A stretch of 64,000 bases of DNA, from assembly GCF_958298935.1 (NCBI RefSeq), contig NC_084921.1, positions 52,377,001-52,441,000 on the forward strand. Reading direction: 5' to 3'. This document shows positions 1 to 12,391 of this stretch, piece by piece; within the stretch, counting starts at the first letter, position 1; the number at the start of each line of letters is the position of its first letter. The notes under the pieces are model-generated. The model saw only the letters and a list, made by a program, of their open reading frames with translations, had not been told where the DNA came from and ran no database searches. Made by a program: the position numbers and the translations under genes. Origin of the DNA: Phragmites australis (lineage: Eukaryota > Streptophyta > Magnoliopsida > Poales > Poaceae).

Positions 1-2369
1 AATAACCAAGTGCATTCCACATGTATGCCAGGATCAGTTTCATCATACATGCGGTGACATTATCAGTGACATACGGTTCTATATTGAACAAAATAACTTT
101 ATTGAAATAAATACCAGGGTTTTGAATAGCAGCGGAAGAACTCAAGAAAACTCCAACGAAAGCTTTAGGGCACGCCACAGGCAATCGACTGGGTGCAACG
201 CAACCAAGGACGCTCCGTCTTCATTGTAGTCTTCGGCTTCATTGATCTCTGTGAAGTCTTCTCCAACTGAGCAGCATTTATTATTAAAAATAACAAGTGT
301 GAGTACATATCGTACTCCGCAAGTGTGGAGAAACATGACATGAGGGCCTAAGACAAGAAAGGTTTGACTCAGGTTCACTGCATCTATGCCAAAATAACAT
401 AGGACTCAAGAAAACCTAGCAGTCCTATTTACTATGTGTGATGACACCAACATTAAAAGAACAGCTCATCGAATTCCATCCGACTACCAAACTCACCAGA
501 TATTTCATATCCGGCTACCAACTCATCGGGGTACCACCACCCGACTACCCAAAACCATCCATCCAAGATTCCCCACTAATCATGAAGAAGTCCAAGTTCG
601 CTCTTAACCGTGAGCACGCCTGATCGATCAGTTTTATACTCTGCAGAGGTTGCACACTTTACCCACGAGTCGTGATTCCCGTTTTGCTTCACACTTCCGG
701 GGTGTAGAGCCGGGGTCTCATTACAAGACCTTTACAAAGCGCCTCTAAATCTATATGCACCCACTAAGGTTTCACCGCTAACAGGGATTACATCCACTAC
801 AGAGGCCCCCTCTTGTGCCACTTAACCGTCTACTGGTGCGTACAGAATATGGAGGATATCTAATTAATTGGCCAGGCCGTACCCATATAAGACTCATGGT
901 TGCGCTGTTCAGCCGGGTTACAGGCTTCAAGAACCGGTCCATAAGATCTAAAGCAGGTGCTTGCACATCACTCAATGCGCACATAGCACCCATACCAACC
1001 AAACCAACCTGCCTAGATCCCTATGATCCACGTTGCTACAAAAGATTACTCAAACTGGTTTATGTTGCATAGACCATTAATCCAATTAACATTTATCCCA
1101 CCCGACTTGACAGCACAACTAAGCATTTCTAACCTCGACACCCAAACTACAACATCGGCGACAAAGATAATATGGAAAGTACTAATAAACCCTAAACATG
1201 AGATTCATATTGACAAAGCATGCAATTAAAAAGTAAAGGATACACTACTCTATAATAGGCTCAATGTGATCAAGGACACTTGCCTCCTCCGAAGTGCTGC
1301 TCAGTGTTGTCGAAATCTTGATCTTGAAGTCACTCGAACTGTTACAGAACGTTATCGACTAATCGCAGGAACTACCAACAAATAGTACAAAGGAAATACT
1401 AAGAACAGAATACCAAATAGTAGCAAGGCGCTATAAAAAGCCTACTAAAAGAAAGTACTCGCTGCTACGATCGCGGGAGGGCGAGAATTGCTTAAAACGG
1501 AGCTCGTATGAAAAAGTTATGCTAGTTTTACTCTACAGGGGCTTTTCTGAAAGATTATAGGGACTAATTTGTAAAACAGAAAATTTTAGAGGCTGATTTG
1601 TAAAAATCCAGGGATCTATTTGCAATTAACTAAAAGTTCAGGGGGCTAAAAGTAAAATAACAGGGCTGTCAGGGGTTATTTTGTGAAATCATAAAAGTCT
1701 AGGGACCTAATTGCAAAAGCACATATTTAAAAGAATTAGCAGATTTATTTTTAATTAGAAAACCCTATTTATGACGTCAGCATGGCATCATCACACTGAC
1801 GTGGACGCTAACCGGCTCAGCTCGGCTGACGTGGCTAACACGTGAGCGACGCGTGGCGCTGACGTGGCTCTCATAAGCTGACTGGGATAAAGAGGACACG
1901 TGGTGGCTTCCTATTGGCTCGCGAGGGGGTACAGGGGGTTCTAATCTCAGACGTTCATCTGAGATCGGACAGTGAGGGGGTGCCTACCTCGGTTCCGGCT
2001 CAGGACGGCGACGGCGATGAGGCCGGGATGACAGCGTGACTCGGGAGGTCACCGGAGTGGGGCGGAGATGTCATCGTGGTGTCCGAGGAGCTCCGACGAG
2101 CGACGAAACGACATCTTGGGGACTCAGCGATTCCATTTTACGCACAAGACAACATTGGTGAGCTGTGCAGCGGCGAGGTGCTTCGGCGGAGGGGGTTGTC
2201 TAGCGGTGGAGGAGCGTTGGGAAGAACCGAGGGTGGCTCCTCGTGGACATGTGGTGCTGGAGAACCACTCGGGGAGGACGGACGTGGCTTGTCGACGGAG
2301 ATCGAGCGCGGTGGCGGGCGTCGGCCGGAGGTGAGGAAGAGGAGCGCGACGACGGCGCTAGAGCGCGGG

Positions 2370-3822
2370 TGTCGGAGGATGAACTCCTATCGCAGGGATC
2401 CTGAGGGACCCCTTTTTGAGATTCGGCCGGGGGGATGATTCTGAATATATTTGCGGGAGAAATAAATGGGTGTAAATGCGATGACAGGTGGGGTGAAATG
2501 ATCTAATGCAGAAATGAGTAAATGCACTGGAGGGATTTTTAGATAGGTTCGGGCCGCACTGAGCGTAATACCCTACTCTTGTGTGGATGCTATAAATGCC
2601 CTGAGAATGTCTCTTAGGAATGTTGCTGGTTACAATAATGTTTTTCTATCCTAGAGATTCGGGCTCCTTGTTCTTCGGTGGTCTCAGCTTCTATGCTTGT
2701 ACGAAGATGTTCTTCGAGTCTCGGCGTCTGCGCTCTCTGAGAGTCCTCCGAATCAACTGTCTTTGTCCGTACCCGTCGGCTCACTTAAATACTCGCCGGC
2801 GGTAGCGTGCCCCGAAAGGGGGGGCACGAGTTCCAAAGCGCCGTAAATGGAAAGACGATCATCATGGCCTCTGCGCGAAGTGACGAGGGGTTGAAAACGC
2901 GCCCCCCGCCCGGTCTTCGGCCGTCATGATGGCGCTGGCAACGGGCGCCGTGGAGAGGGCCCACCGGGCAGCCACCGAGCGGCCCGACGTGCCCGTTCGG
3001 TCTTGTACGCCTGCTACAGCAGGGCGGCAGGCGGGGCGCCTCGGGCCTTGCGATGCTATCCCGAAGCGCGCCGGATGAAGCGGGATGGGACCCGTGCATT
3101 AAATGTCCCCACACCCTTCTGCTAGAATGTGGCAGGGACTGACACCGAGCGTGGCAGGAGCAGTTGGAGGTGGCAGGCCACGCGCCCTCTTAAATGCGGC
3201 ATTAGGCCTTTCACAGGCTGACATCTCATCGCTGGACCCCTGTAGGGGCCACCGACGAAGGACTTCTTGAGCCGTCAGGGAACTGAGTGCTCGGGGGTCA
3301 CTGTTCACCTCCCCGAGCACTCTCTCCCGGAAACGCCCTCTCTTGATCCTCGGGGAATCGAGTGCTCGGGGGCCATTGTTCACGGCCCCGAGCACTCTCT
3401 CCCGGAACTGACTGTTCGGATCCTCGGGGAACCGAGTGCTCGGGGGTCGCTGTTCGCAGCCCCGAGCACTCTCTCTCGGAATTACCTTCCTTGGGTCCTC
3501 GAGGTACTCGGGTGCTCGGGGGTCACTGTTCGCGGCCCCGAGCACACCTTTCCCGGTACTCGGCTTCTCTGGTCGTCGGGGGACTTTGGTGTTCGGGAGT
3601 CATTGATCACCTCCCCGAGCACTCTCTTCTCGGTCACTTGGTCTTCGCAGATCATCGGGGAATCTGGGTACTCGGGGACCACTGTTCATGGCCCCGAACG
3701 TTCTCTCCCGGGACTTAATCTTTTCGTACCTCGCGGAAATGAACCCCGCGGGAAGACGCCACGTGGCAGAATACTGGCCTTGCCTCGGGATTCGGGGACC
3801 CCTGGTTCCTGATTCACCGACA
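2370..3822 (-). mobile_element. Solo LTR (1453 bp), Gypsy-type, copy A
   Basis: The element has terminal TGTCGG...CCGACA and a perfect 5-bp target duplication GCGGG at 2365-2369 and 3823-3827. It is the same family as the copies at 28356 and 31250. No second LTR or internal region adjoins it, so it is a solo LTR, presumably left by recombination between the two LTRs of a full element. The U3 part (about 3280-3720) carries six imperfect units of about 75 bp, each with GTGCTCGGGG facing CCCCGAGCAC across a short spacer. Confidence 0.92.
3280..3720. repeat. About 75-bp tandem palindromic units in solo LTR copy A
   Basis: Six imperfect units start near 3284, 3359, 3435, 3509, 3592 and 3668. In each, a GTGCTCGGGG arm faces a CCCCGAGCAC arm some 15 bp away, so each unit could form a hairpin. 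The unit differs in sequence and period from the 73-bp unit in the copy at 28356. Confidence 0.8.
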
Positions 3823-4108
3823 GCGGGGGACGGTGGGATGGGTGCGAAACCAAGAAGGGAGCTGAGAGGGGGATTTATAGGAGGGAGAAGGAGGTTGCGG
3901 AGAGGGGCGCGGAGTGGAGAACGTGCGGCAGCGGTTTCGGGCGAGTGGCGGTTGCGAACGAGCATGGCGCACGCAGGAGGAAGGGGATGACGGGTGGGCC
4001 CGGCTTGTCAGCGAGAGAACGAAAGGGAGGGAGAAGCGGGCGGGGCCGGGCCGGGCCGTGGGTGCAGGGAGATGGGCCGGCCTGATGGGAGAAGAAACGG
4101 GCGTCACA

Positions 4109-4786
4109 CTCCATGACATTGAAGTATTGAACATCCATCGGAAGCGACCAGTCCTGCTGATGCAGCAGTAAGCGAGTGCCTGTCACAGCACAATTTAAGT
4201 AGAAGAAATAGTCTGTAGGTAAACTAGTGGATTGGTCTTTTTTTTTTGTTGCCTATCACTGTTCTCCACATTATGTCTGATATTTCATTCTTGAATCTGC
4301 ATATAAATTAGTTCTGCGTCAAAATTGCACTAGAACTCTGCTTACAGCTGTATTCACCTTCACCTATGTAATTCTTTCAGGTTAGATCAGCAAATAACTT
4401 CACAAACTGCAGTCTCTGCAGGGATTGTCTTGACCTATATAACATAAGGTTTCCTGTGAATGTCATAAGTCTCACCTATCACATGCAATGCTGCGTCAGA
4501 GTAAGAGTTTACTGCAAATGTCAGTTGTATAAGGCAAAGATTTGACAATCTTCGTACATAGTTTCGAAGAACATCGTAAAGAGTATATATTATAGTCATT
4601 GTACCATGGCACAGTCTATAATACAGACAATTATCAAAAGTGGAGAGACTACAAATTAAATCCTTTTACCATAGGATCAAGTTAGATCACTATAACCCTA
4701 CAAGAGGTGCTCTACGGGAACATACCAAAGAACATCATCTTTCCTCGCAGAAGACCGTGGTCGAAAGATGGGGGCAGCTGAGGTAT
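4109..4786. other. 3' flank of the response-regulator gene
   Basis: This AT-rich sequence lies downstream of the minus-strand stop codon at 4787-4789. The part next to the gene is expected to be 3' UTR. I see no repeat boundary or other gene after the retrotransposon edge at 4108. Confidence 0.5.
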
Positions 4787-7700
4787 TTATGCAAATAGGC
4801 ATCCATCTATCAACGGGTAGTCTGTTGTTTCACTGGTAAACTCTAGATCATCATACCAGTTATTTTGTAGTCCAGGTAGTATCATTGCATCATTGTACTG
4901 AAATAAATCGATGCTATTCAATCCTATATTCTCAAAGGAGACACCTTGAAGTTGATAACCGGGCAGGTCACCAGGTAGACAAGGCAAATCTGTATCACCT
5001 ATGATACTTGTCTCTTGTGAAGTAAGCAAAGTGGCTTGGTTCTTAGTTTGATCAAAGTAACAATCCTTAATGCTGGGTAACCCTTCCACACTGGAAAACT
5101 TCATGTCACCATCAGTTGAGGTCACAACACCGTCACTAAGTTGAACGGAAACTGAATCAGCTGTACACGTCAGTGCCGGTGACAAGGACTTCATACTGCC
5201 AAGAAGACCTGGCTTTACATCTGATAAACCTCTGGCATCGCCCTCCAAACTGCAATTCATCGAGATTACTGGTGGTGAGGAATATAGATGACCAGGGGCA
5301 ATTGGGTGCTCCAAGTCTGGCTTGGGCAGGCATGAATAGTCCCCTAGCAGGTCACAACGCTCATGGTTATGCTTTGGATATTGCATGAACTGCTTTGGTG
5401 GCACACTTCCACTCCAGGACTGACATTCCAAGATCATGGTTTCTGACGGCTTCCTGTTCTTATCCACTGGCATTCTTTCAAAAGAGAGCACCCTACCTAA
5501 AGTTGAAGCACCAGCGACATTATGAGAGTCAGTAACATCACTTAATGGAGTTATATTTCTATCTTGCGCCTGTAAGGGCACCGCAATCTCTGTGTCCTCT
5601 AAATGAGGATCTGGGATGTTGGTCTGAGCTTGGATCTTCTGATAACCATGCTGATATCCAGCAACGCTCCCTGGTTGCTCTTGGAAAGAGCTTCGGAGGT
5701 TAAGGTTATCCGATGGTCCCTTGTGACTGAAATCTTGCCTAGCAGCACCCATTATCCTTTCCTCGTTCTGCTTTTGCAACCTACTCAAGTAGAGGCGATA
5801 TTTCTGCATAGAGATTTTTTTATTATTATTGTTAGGACACCCGGGATCTAAGTATAAGCAACAGAGGACAAACAACGACTACTAGAACAATATTTATAAA
5901 TTTGAAGGCATGCAAGGATGCTAACCCGAATTCTAAGTATTGGATTGCATGAGCTGTTTCAAACTTCGTTTGGCCTTTCAATGAAACCTCGAAGGTAATA
6001 ATATTTCAAGGTTTAAGTTACGGATGCAAGTACGTGTAAATTGCTTGGGACAAAAGGCTTAATTTGTTGCTGTTGTTGTAAGTTAAGGATGCAAGTACAT
6101 GTAAATTGCAAATAACCTTTTAAAGGAAGCTACTCCACTAATACATTCTAAGATTTAGCCCCAAAATTACATAATTGGAGCTATAACTAAGTTAAGTGTA
6201 TGTCATGTCGACACACACCAGCAATCACCATAAGATCCAGTTTCCAAGGGAAGAGAACATTAAAGTTTACTGTTTGAACATGATATGACATACCTGAAGA
6301 TGGCTAGCAACATTCTCTCTTGTCAGGCCAGGAATATTCATAAGGTCCAGTATTTTCTTCGGCCCAACTTCTGCAAGGCAACAATAGTTTCCGTTTCAAA
6401 ATGAGATCAAGCGAAATTACATATTTGGGAAGGGAAGTGCAAATTTATCAATTTTCAGAGAGCACTCACTGTCAAATCCAATTTGGTTCACAGCATTAAC
6501 AAACTTCTGATGAAGGTCAACAGACCAAACAACTCTAGCCTTCTTAACAGTAGCACCATCACTAGATTCCGGATCTGCATGGTCCTTATCCACATCTTTT
6601 CTCTTCCTCATGGTATCGGAGTCAACTCTCATAAATAGGCCCCTCTCTTCCAATCCCTCACAACCATTTCTGAGCATTTGGAAATCATCACAGCTATCAT
6701 GACCTTCGATCTCTTTCACCTCATGCATTTTTTTCCGATATACGTGTTGCCAAATGTTCCGGAGTTCCTTCATTCGAACAGGCTTAAGGAGATAGTCACA
6801 AGCACCATGCTGGACACCTTTCATCACCCTACTTGTCTCTCCATCGATGGACATCACTGTGAAAACAGATTGGAGCAATTTGGTATTTTGAGAATACATA
6901 TTCAAATTAAACAGACCATACTATTATATTATTTCTTCTCTGAAACTGCCAGGAAACAGATTTTGGTGTTGAATACTGACTTATAACAGGTAGATCCATC
7001 TCAAGTCCAATGTGTTCGAGAAGCTTGAAACCATCCATGTCAGGCATGTTGACATCACTAATTACGATGTCAAACTTGTTCCTCCTCTCCCGGAGAATTT
7101 CGAGAGCAACTCTGGCTAAACCGCACGTGGTGACTGCAGGTAGATAACTATTTTAGTCTAAGTACAGGACAATTCATGATTACCAATCATAAATATGGAT
7201 GCATGCATGCAATATGGTTTTGGTTAAAGTGAGATGGATAGTACTTAGATTATGGGTTTAGTAGTAAAATTTGTCCAAAAACGGCCTAATCAGTAGTGAT
7301 AAACTGATAATACGTGTGCCAAATGGACTAAACAATTCTGTTAAAATGAAATCCAAATGTCCTTAAAAGAAAAATATGACACACATGTTATCTAATTCAT
7401 TGAAAACTTTACTGCGTCCAAAGCCAGTTACGGTGCCATAAAAATAAAAATAGAAAAAATAGTTTGCAGGACTGTAAAGTAAGAAGAGGAGGCAAGAACT
7501 ATATTTTCTAAACTGTGGTGCTCACTAAATTATGCACGAGTGGAACTAAGTTCTTTGTAGAGATACATGCCATGCATCTAATAATTGAACAATCATAATT
7601 TAGCAGTGACGAAATAATGATCACTTCACAGTGAAGCAGGCTTAAAATGCCTATGTTGTTCCATGTTTCACTGCAGAAAATTTTAGCGAAAATAGCTAAT

Positions 7701-8209
7701 GAGTAGGCCTGTAGCTCCCACTCAGTTGACACCACACAATTCAGAAAGCTAGAAATACCTCCTGTCTGAGCAATCACATGTAACATACAAGCAAGAACAA
7801 GAAGCTCAAAACTGGGAAATTGATGGCAGATATCTGTGGAAGGAAAATCCCCGGAGAACCTGAGCAAGCAATCGCCTTAAACAGGAACCAAATACACCAC
7901 TTAAACCAACAAGAACTTGCCGAAAGGAGACTACTTTTCCAAACGTACTCACAAGTGCGAGATTTCACAAATCATTCACTGTGTAATTTCAACGAACACT
8001 AGGCGGGAGGACGGGCGTGCATGTATAACTGGAGCACGTGAACCCGATTTAGCCATCAAGCTCAAGAACCAAAGAGGAAAGCAAAGATTCCAACCTTCGT
8101 AGGAACACTTCCTGAGCATCTTCTCGAGGATCTTGAGCCATGTTGGGTCGTCGTCCACGACGAGGACGCGCAGCCCGTAGGGGAAGGCGGTGGCGTCGGC
8201 CAGGGCCAT
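4787..8209 (-). CDS. ORR26: Type-B two-component response regulator (ORR26-like), five exons
   Basis: Exons on the minus strand are 8209-8095, 7133-6981, 6856-6470, 6370-6294 and 5803-4787. All introns are GT...AG and the phase is consistent, giving 582 residues. The receiver domain covers about residues 12-125: acidic pair D20/D21, phospho-acceptor D65 in DVNMPDMDG, and K114 in LLKPVR. A basic stretch (MRKRK, KKAR) leads into the GARP/Myb-like DNA-binding domain, about residues 194-253, containing WSVDLHQKF and [10 protein letters not shown]. The remaining 330 residues form a divergent, acidic activation-type tail. Type-B regulators are nuclear transcription factors that receive phosphate from histidine phosphotransfer proteins in cytokinin signalling and activate targets, including type-A regulators. 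The sequence closely matches what I remember of rice ORR26, including the [19 protein letters not shown] start and a tail ending ECLFA-like. The ATG at 8209 sits in CCATGG and directly precedes the receiver. Every key residue is present, so the gene looks functional. Confidence 0.96.
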
Positions 8210-8510
8210 GGAGCTGCTCGCGCAGTTAGCCTCTGCGCCTCGCGCGGGCGCTCTCCGGCTGCCTGCTCTCGCAGGAGGTGAAGTGGGGAGTTGGGGAGGA
8301 AGAAGGCAGGGGAGCCCAGGGGAGCTTTAAAAAGCGGTTAAAAAGGGCGGGCGAAGTGGAGGCGGAGGAGGAGGCCGGTAAATATTTGCGCCCGTTGGTT
8401 AACTAACTTTATTCCCTCCCTTCTACTGTGTCTGTTTAGACGGTATATGTCTCTGTCCCTTCAGGGGCCATGCTTTACGAGCGAAATGGATTTCGCTTTG
8501 GAATAACAAC
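8210..8510 (-). promoter_or_regulatory. Putative 5' UTR and proximal promoter of the ORR26-like gene
   Basis: A GC-rich stretch lies immediately upstream of the minus-strand ATG. A TTTTTAAAG-like motif occurs near 8320-8336, but no certain TATA box or transcription start can be assigned. The region sits where a promoter should be; that is the main argument. Confidence 0.4.
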
Positions 8511-8582
8511 TCCGGCTAGGCGGAAGTGAGTCGCGACCGGTCCTGATCCGGCTAGGCGGAAGTGAGTCGCGACCGGTCCTGA
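8511..8582. repeat. Perfect 36-bp tandem duplication upstream of the ORR26-like gene
   Basis: Two identical 36-bp copies occupy 8511-8546 and 8547-8582. Each begins TCCGGCTAGGCGG and contains GTCGCGACCGG, which includes the 8-bp palindrome GTCGCGAC. The array is about 300 bp upstream of the start codon, so it could lie within promoter or leader sequence. Confidence 0.92.
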
Positions 8583-10388
8583 TCAAGTGGGATATGAACT
8601 ATCAAGTGCCCTGCTTTTGTTTTCCTTTTTGGCTGGGAAATTGTTATTAGGTTGCATGTCCTCGCTTTTGGAAGTAAAATTATTTGTCTTCTCTCAACGA
8701 TAAAACGCGGAAAAGTTCGGAAAAAATACCTTGTAATTAGTAAAGTGACTCACGTTAATAATGTGTCTAGTCTTGCTGTAATATTTTATCATGATAGCAT
8801 TTGATTAATTGTATTTACGTGGACTTTTTATTTAGATATTTGATTTTTATAATAATTTGTTTTTCTAAGACTATATCTAATGTGGATCCTTCTTTTTTCT
8901 ATTTTAACCCTGATTTCAAGTATTATTTATTTTATTTTATTTAGACTCTTTATTTAGATATTTTGCTTCCCAAATAGTATGGAAATCAAACTACTATTTT
9001 TCATAATTTTTAATTTCGAATTTAGCTAATTGTATTTGATTTAGATTTTTGGTTTAGTCTAGACCGTTAGATGTTTATACTGATAAGTGGTTTAGATTTT
9101 TTCTAATTAACGTGATAATTTTATGATTTTAAGAGCGAATATAATGATTTTTTTCTCCTCAAACATTAAATAATAAATGGTTACCAAGCGGAATCGCCTC
9201 ACGTAATTGAGCAGGCAATACCAATTTTGTTGGAACTGTGACAGTGTGGTACGCATAGAGAGGTCGTACATAGAGCCAGGATGACACGGATCCATGGATC
9301 TTAATTTTATAGCTTCATGATCACGAGTGTAGGGTTGAGCAGGATCGCATAGTACGCAGGATCATACCTAGGATCATGATCTTGGTAACAAACTTTTTGA
9401 TATTTAGAATCGGATTAATTTAGGTTCTATCAGTTTAATTTGCCATATTTTTACTCTTTACAAATTGTTATATGTTGCATATATATTATTATAATTCATG
9501 TATGGGAATTTGATTGAATTATTAAAAATGAATTGAATATTATTTAAGATTAATTTTAATTGAAGTCGATGTGAATAAGTGCACTCAAAATTACAAAATT
9601 CAATTAAGTATATCAAATCAACATCATGGATTTCTGGTTTTTAAGAATTCACGTTTTAGATAAAAAATATAGTATTTCTGGAAGCATGAGAATCGTGATT
9701 CTACAATCCAATCTGTCAAACGAGAAATGATCCTTACACACAACAACTAGCAAGTTTGTAAGAAAACTCAATTCCATCTCACGATTTTACAACTTTACAG
9801 CCCAAGATCGATTATTCATGTTCATTAATTATGATTTGCATAAATAGCATGACATTTTCTATCCACTGTAGTTTTATAAATAAGTTACAAAATGCAATTT
9901 TATAAGTGTATCATTGTTAAAAAAAATCATTGATTATAACAATTGACTGATTGATACAAGCATATTGAAACTTATTAGATCCTATGTTGATTCTACGATT
10001 TGCCATTCTATCGGAAAACCTCCATTTGATTCACGTTCTACGATTTTTACAATCCTGTATCTAAAGATGGTAGTCCTGACAACCTTGGACAATACTACAA
10101 TAAATATATTTACATTTGAAAATTAATGATGTACTTATTTTGCAGCTAAATACTGAAAAACGAACAACCCAAATACTCTAGGTTTTCTCTCACATGACGG
10201 TATATTTCATAGGTTTTTTGTCGGATTTGGAGGGGAAGGGTGGGTATTTGTATGGAGTTTTAGCTCTCAAAATGAAGGAGATGCCTACAATTTGAACATA
10301 CAGAGGAACTAGCAAAGTCGCCCACGCAAATTTGCGTGGATAGATTTGCTATAATATCATTTTCTAAGATTGTATTCAATTTGATTCA
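8583..10388. other. AT-rich intergenic sequence, no gene seen
   Basis: No coding ORF of credible composition was found on either strand. The part around 9050-9175 resembles the repeat units at 14240-14720 (shared GTTAGATGTT and TTAAGAGCGAATATA-like segments), so it probably contains a decayed dispersed repeat. Confidence 0.45.
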
Positions 10389-10640
10389 GAAGTAATTATA
10401 GAGAGAGCTTGTGCTTTTTACGCTTTTATTTTTGAAACCTGGTCCGATAATTCATGAGTTATTTTTCTCTAGTTTGGTGCCATTGTAGTTGTACAATAAT
10501 TACAACCAAGAAGTAATTATAGAGAAATCTGGTGCTTTTTACGTTTTTATTTTTGAAACTTGATCCGATAATCTATGAGTTATTTTTCCTCTAGTTCGGT
10601 GTCATTGTTCATTGTAGTTGTACAATGATTACAACTAATC
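10389..10640. repeat. 121-bp tandem duplication, two copies
   Basis: GAAGTAATTATAGAG begins at 10389 and again at 10510, and the following 110 or so bases match closely. The second copy carries a small insertion near GTCATTGTTCATTG. Each copy ends in TGTAGTTGTACAAT followed by ATTACAAC. Confidence 0.85.
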
Positions 10641-11230
10641 TATTCAAATTGGAACAACAATAATTTTATATGCTTTATAAAATTTTAAATTCTTATGTTT
10701 AGCTTCAATATGGATGGCACAAATTATATCAACTGAAATTAGATATTCAAATTGAATCCCGATGGATGTGTATCCCACATCCTGTGGATCACTCCTTGCT
10801 TCCCGCATGCTTACGGTTGCTCTAACCTGTCAAGCAATTTGCAAGTAGTTAAACTCTCTCATCGGAGTTTGTTCTCTATCGTATAATCCTGATCCGTGTA
10901 TGCTTAGGGTCGATGTCGAATATTGTTGGGTAACAGATCGTATGCACAGACTTTGTAATCTTGTTAATTTTGCGAAGTCTGATCTTGTATGACGATCAAA
11001 TGGATTTTGTGATGGCAGTGAAAACATTAGCACCCGGCATGCATTGGTCTGCAATAGGGATGAAGCTGCTCTTTGTATCTTAATTTCTTGTCCGTCAAAA
11101 TCACAACCCAATCATATCAGTACAAACATAATTAGAATACTGGGCTAATCGCTATTTGAATTTGAGCTCGGCGTGAACCTTGAGTCCTTGACCCCGTATG
11201 TACTGTGTTGGGCACAGTGGTGGTCTGGCG
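10641..11230. other. Intergenic sequence, no gene seen
   Basis: I found no convincing gene or element boundary. A minus-strand ORF of 93 codons at 10830-11111 has no recognisable domain and is treated as chance. Confidence 0.35.
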
Positions 11231-11489
11231 TTGGTCACAGAAACACAGATTCGCAAGGCATGGTGCGCATGCTCGCTTATCTGCTCCGTTCAGTGACGCC
11301 ACCACCTCTCGCACGGGCGACAACAGGAGCATTTTGTGTCAATGTGTGCACAACACTTGCCGACAGAATCAGTTTTTAAGTTCTAAGCCCCAAAAATGTG
11401 AAGATGGAGCACATTAGCCAGCCGTTGGTCACAGAAACACAGATTCGTAGGGCATGATGCGCCTGCTCGCTCATCCGCTACATTCAGTG
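11231..11489. repeat. Pair of 65-bp direct repeats 194 bp apart
   Basis: The segments 11231-11295 and 11425-11489 both begin TTGGTCACAGAAACACAGA and end in TTCAGTG, with a handful of substitutions. The sequence between is GC-rich and unlike its AT-rich surroundings. It may be a small local duplication or part of an unclassified element. Confidence 0.8.
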
Positions 11490-12391
11490 TCCATATATCT
11501 TGATCAGGAAATATAACTATATATATCACCTATTTTGATCATTTATCTTTTTTATATATCTTAATCATTCTATCTATCTCATATAATACTTATCTATGTA
11601 CCTTATAACTTTTTGTTTCACTCGCCGCCTCATACGTACTCCTAGAGACTGCATAGCAGCACGGTCTCCGTATATCTTGTTGGAATACGTGCCTCCCATC
11701 AATCTCACATCGGGCGATCGTACGGCAACCCGTAGCTCTTCACTCTTCAGCACCTGTGTGCGGAAAATGGACAACGATTACGCCATTGTCATGATTTGAT
11801 CGACAATGTACGTGTACGGCTGTTTTGGATGAACAGTGATATGACCTAGTAGACAGGTTCAAGTAGCATACATTTAAGGCTAGCACTAATATTCCAAAAT
11901 ATTGCAAGCGTATGGATGTCAAAAATAATACCATACATTGTTTTCTAGTAGGACTCTTTCCATGTCAAATCTAGTTAAGATTTGCACCATTATAATTTGG
12001 GCACATGACAATCAAGAAAATAACTAAAAAATTGAAAAATCTAGCCTTGAATGTTTATTTCTTTCATATTTAGCCATATGGAAACCTTACCCTTGCTTAC
12101 CTGTTGCCGCAACCGCGAGCTGCACAACCCAAGTCGGTTCTCGTGTCCTGTGCTTCTGATCCACGACTTCCTTCATTGGTGTTGCTTGTGATTGTCGTAG
12201 ATTGCCGTTTCCTTATTGAATTCAATCCTCACATATGATTGTACAGTTGGTCAAACAAAGATTCTAGCTTGCACTTCTTTCCTTGCATAGTTGTTGGCGG
12301 ACAATTTGCTAGCAGATAGCCCCAAGCCACTTCGTTAATTTGATGACAACCGAGATTGCACATACACAACTCAATCGAACTAATGGAACAC
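11490..12391. other. Intergenic sequence, no gene seen
   Basis: AT-rich, without a supported gene or recognised element. Short ORFs on both strands have no domain and overlap each other. Confidence 0.35.

Larger units (their letters stand above)
1..4108 (-). mobile_element. Ty3/Gypsy LTR (left-edge copy), interrupted by a solo LTR
   Basis: On the minus strand this LTR begins at 4108 with TGTGACGCCCG, a mutated form of the TGTCACACCC start seen at 32711, and runs leftward to the window edge. Reverse-strand similarity to the 32711-35984 LTR is clear near 620-660 (the stretch around CTCTGCAGAGTATAAAACTG) and near 40-80. The end of the LTR probably lies only some 15 bases left of position 1. A TATA-like CTATAAAT lies near 3870 on the minus strand. 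After removing the nested solo LTR and one target duplication, about 2.65 kb of LTR remains. It is either a solo LTR or a 5' LTR whose internal region lies left of the window. No protein-coding gene is supported here; the small ORFs are chance. Confidence 0.7.

Noticed and set aside
3099..3812. Long ORFs on both strands in the 2370-3822 block with repeated SARG or CSG motifs
   Set aside because: They are translations of the tandem U3 units of a solo LTR, not proteins.
5173..5851. Plus-strand ORFs over the last exon of the response regulator
   Set aside because: Shadows of the minus-strand coding exon.
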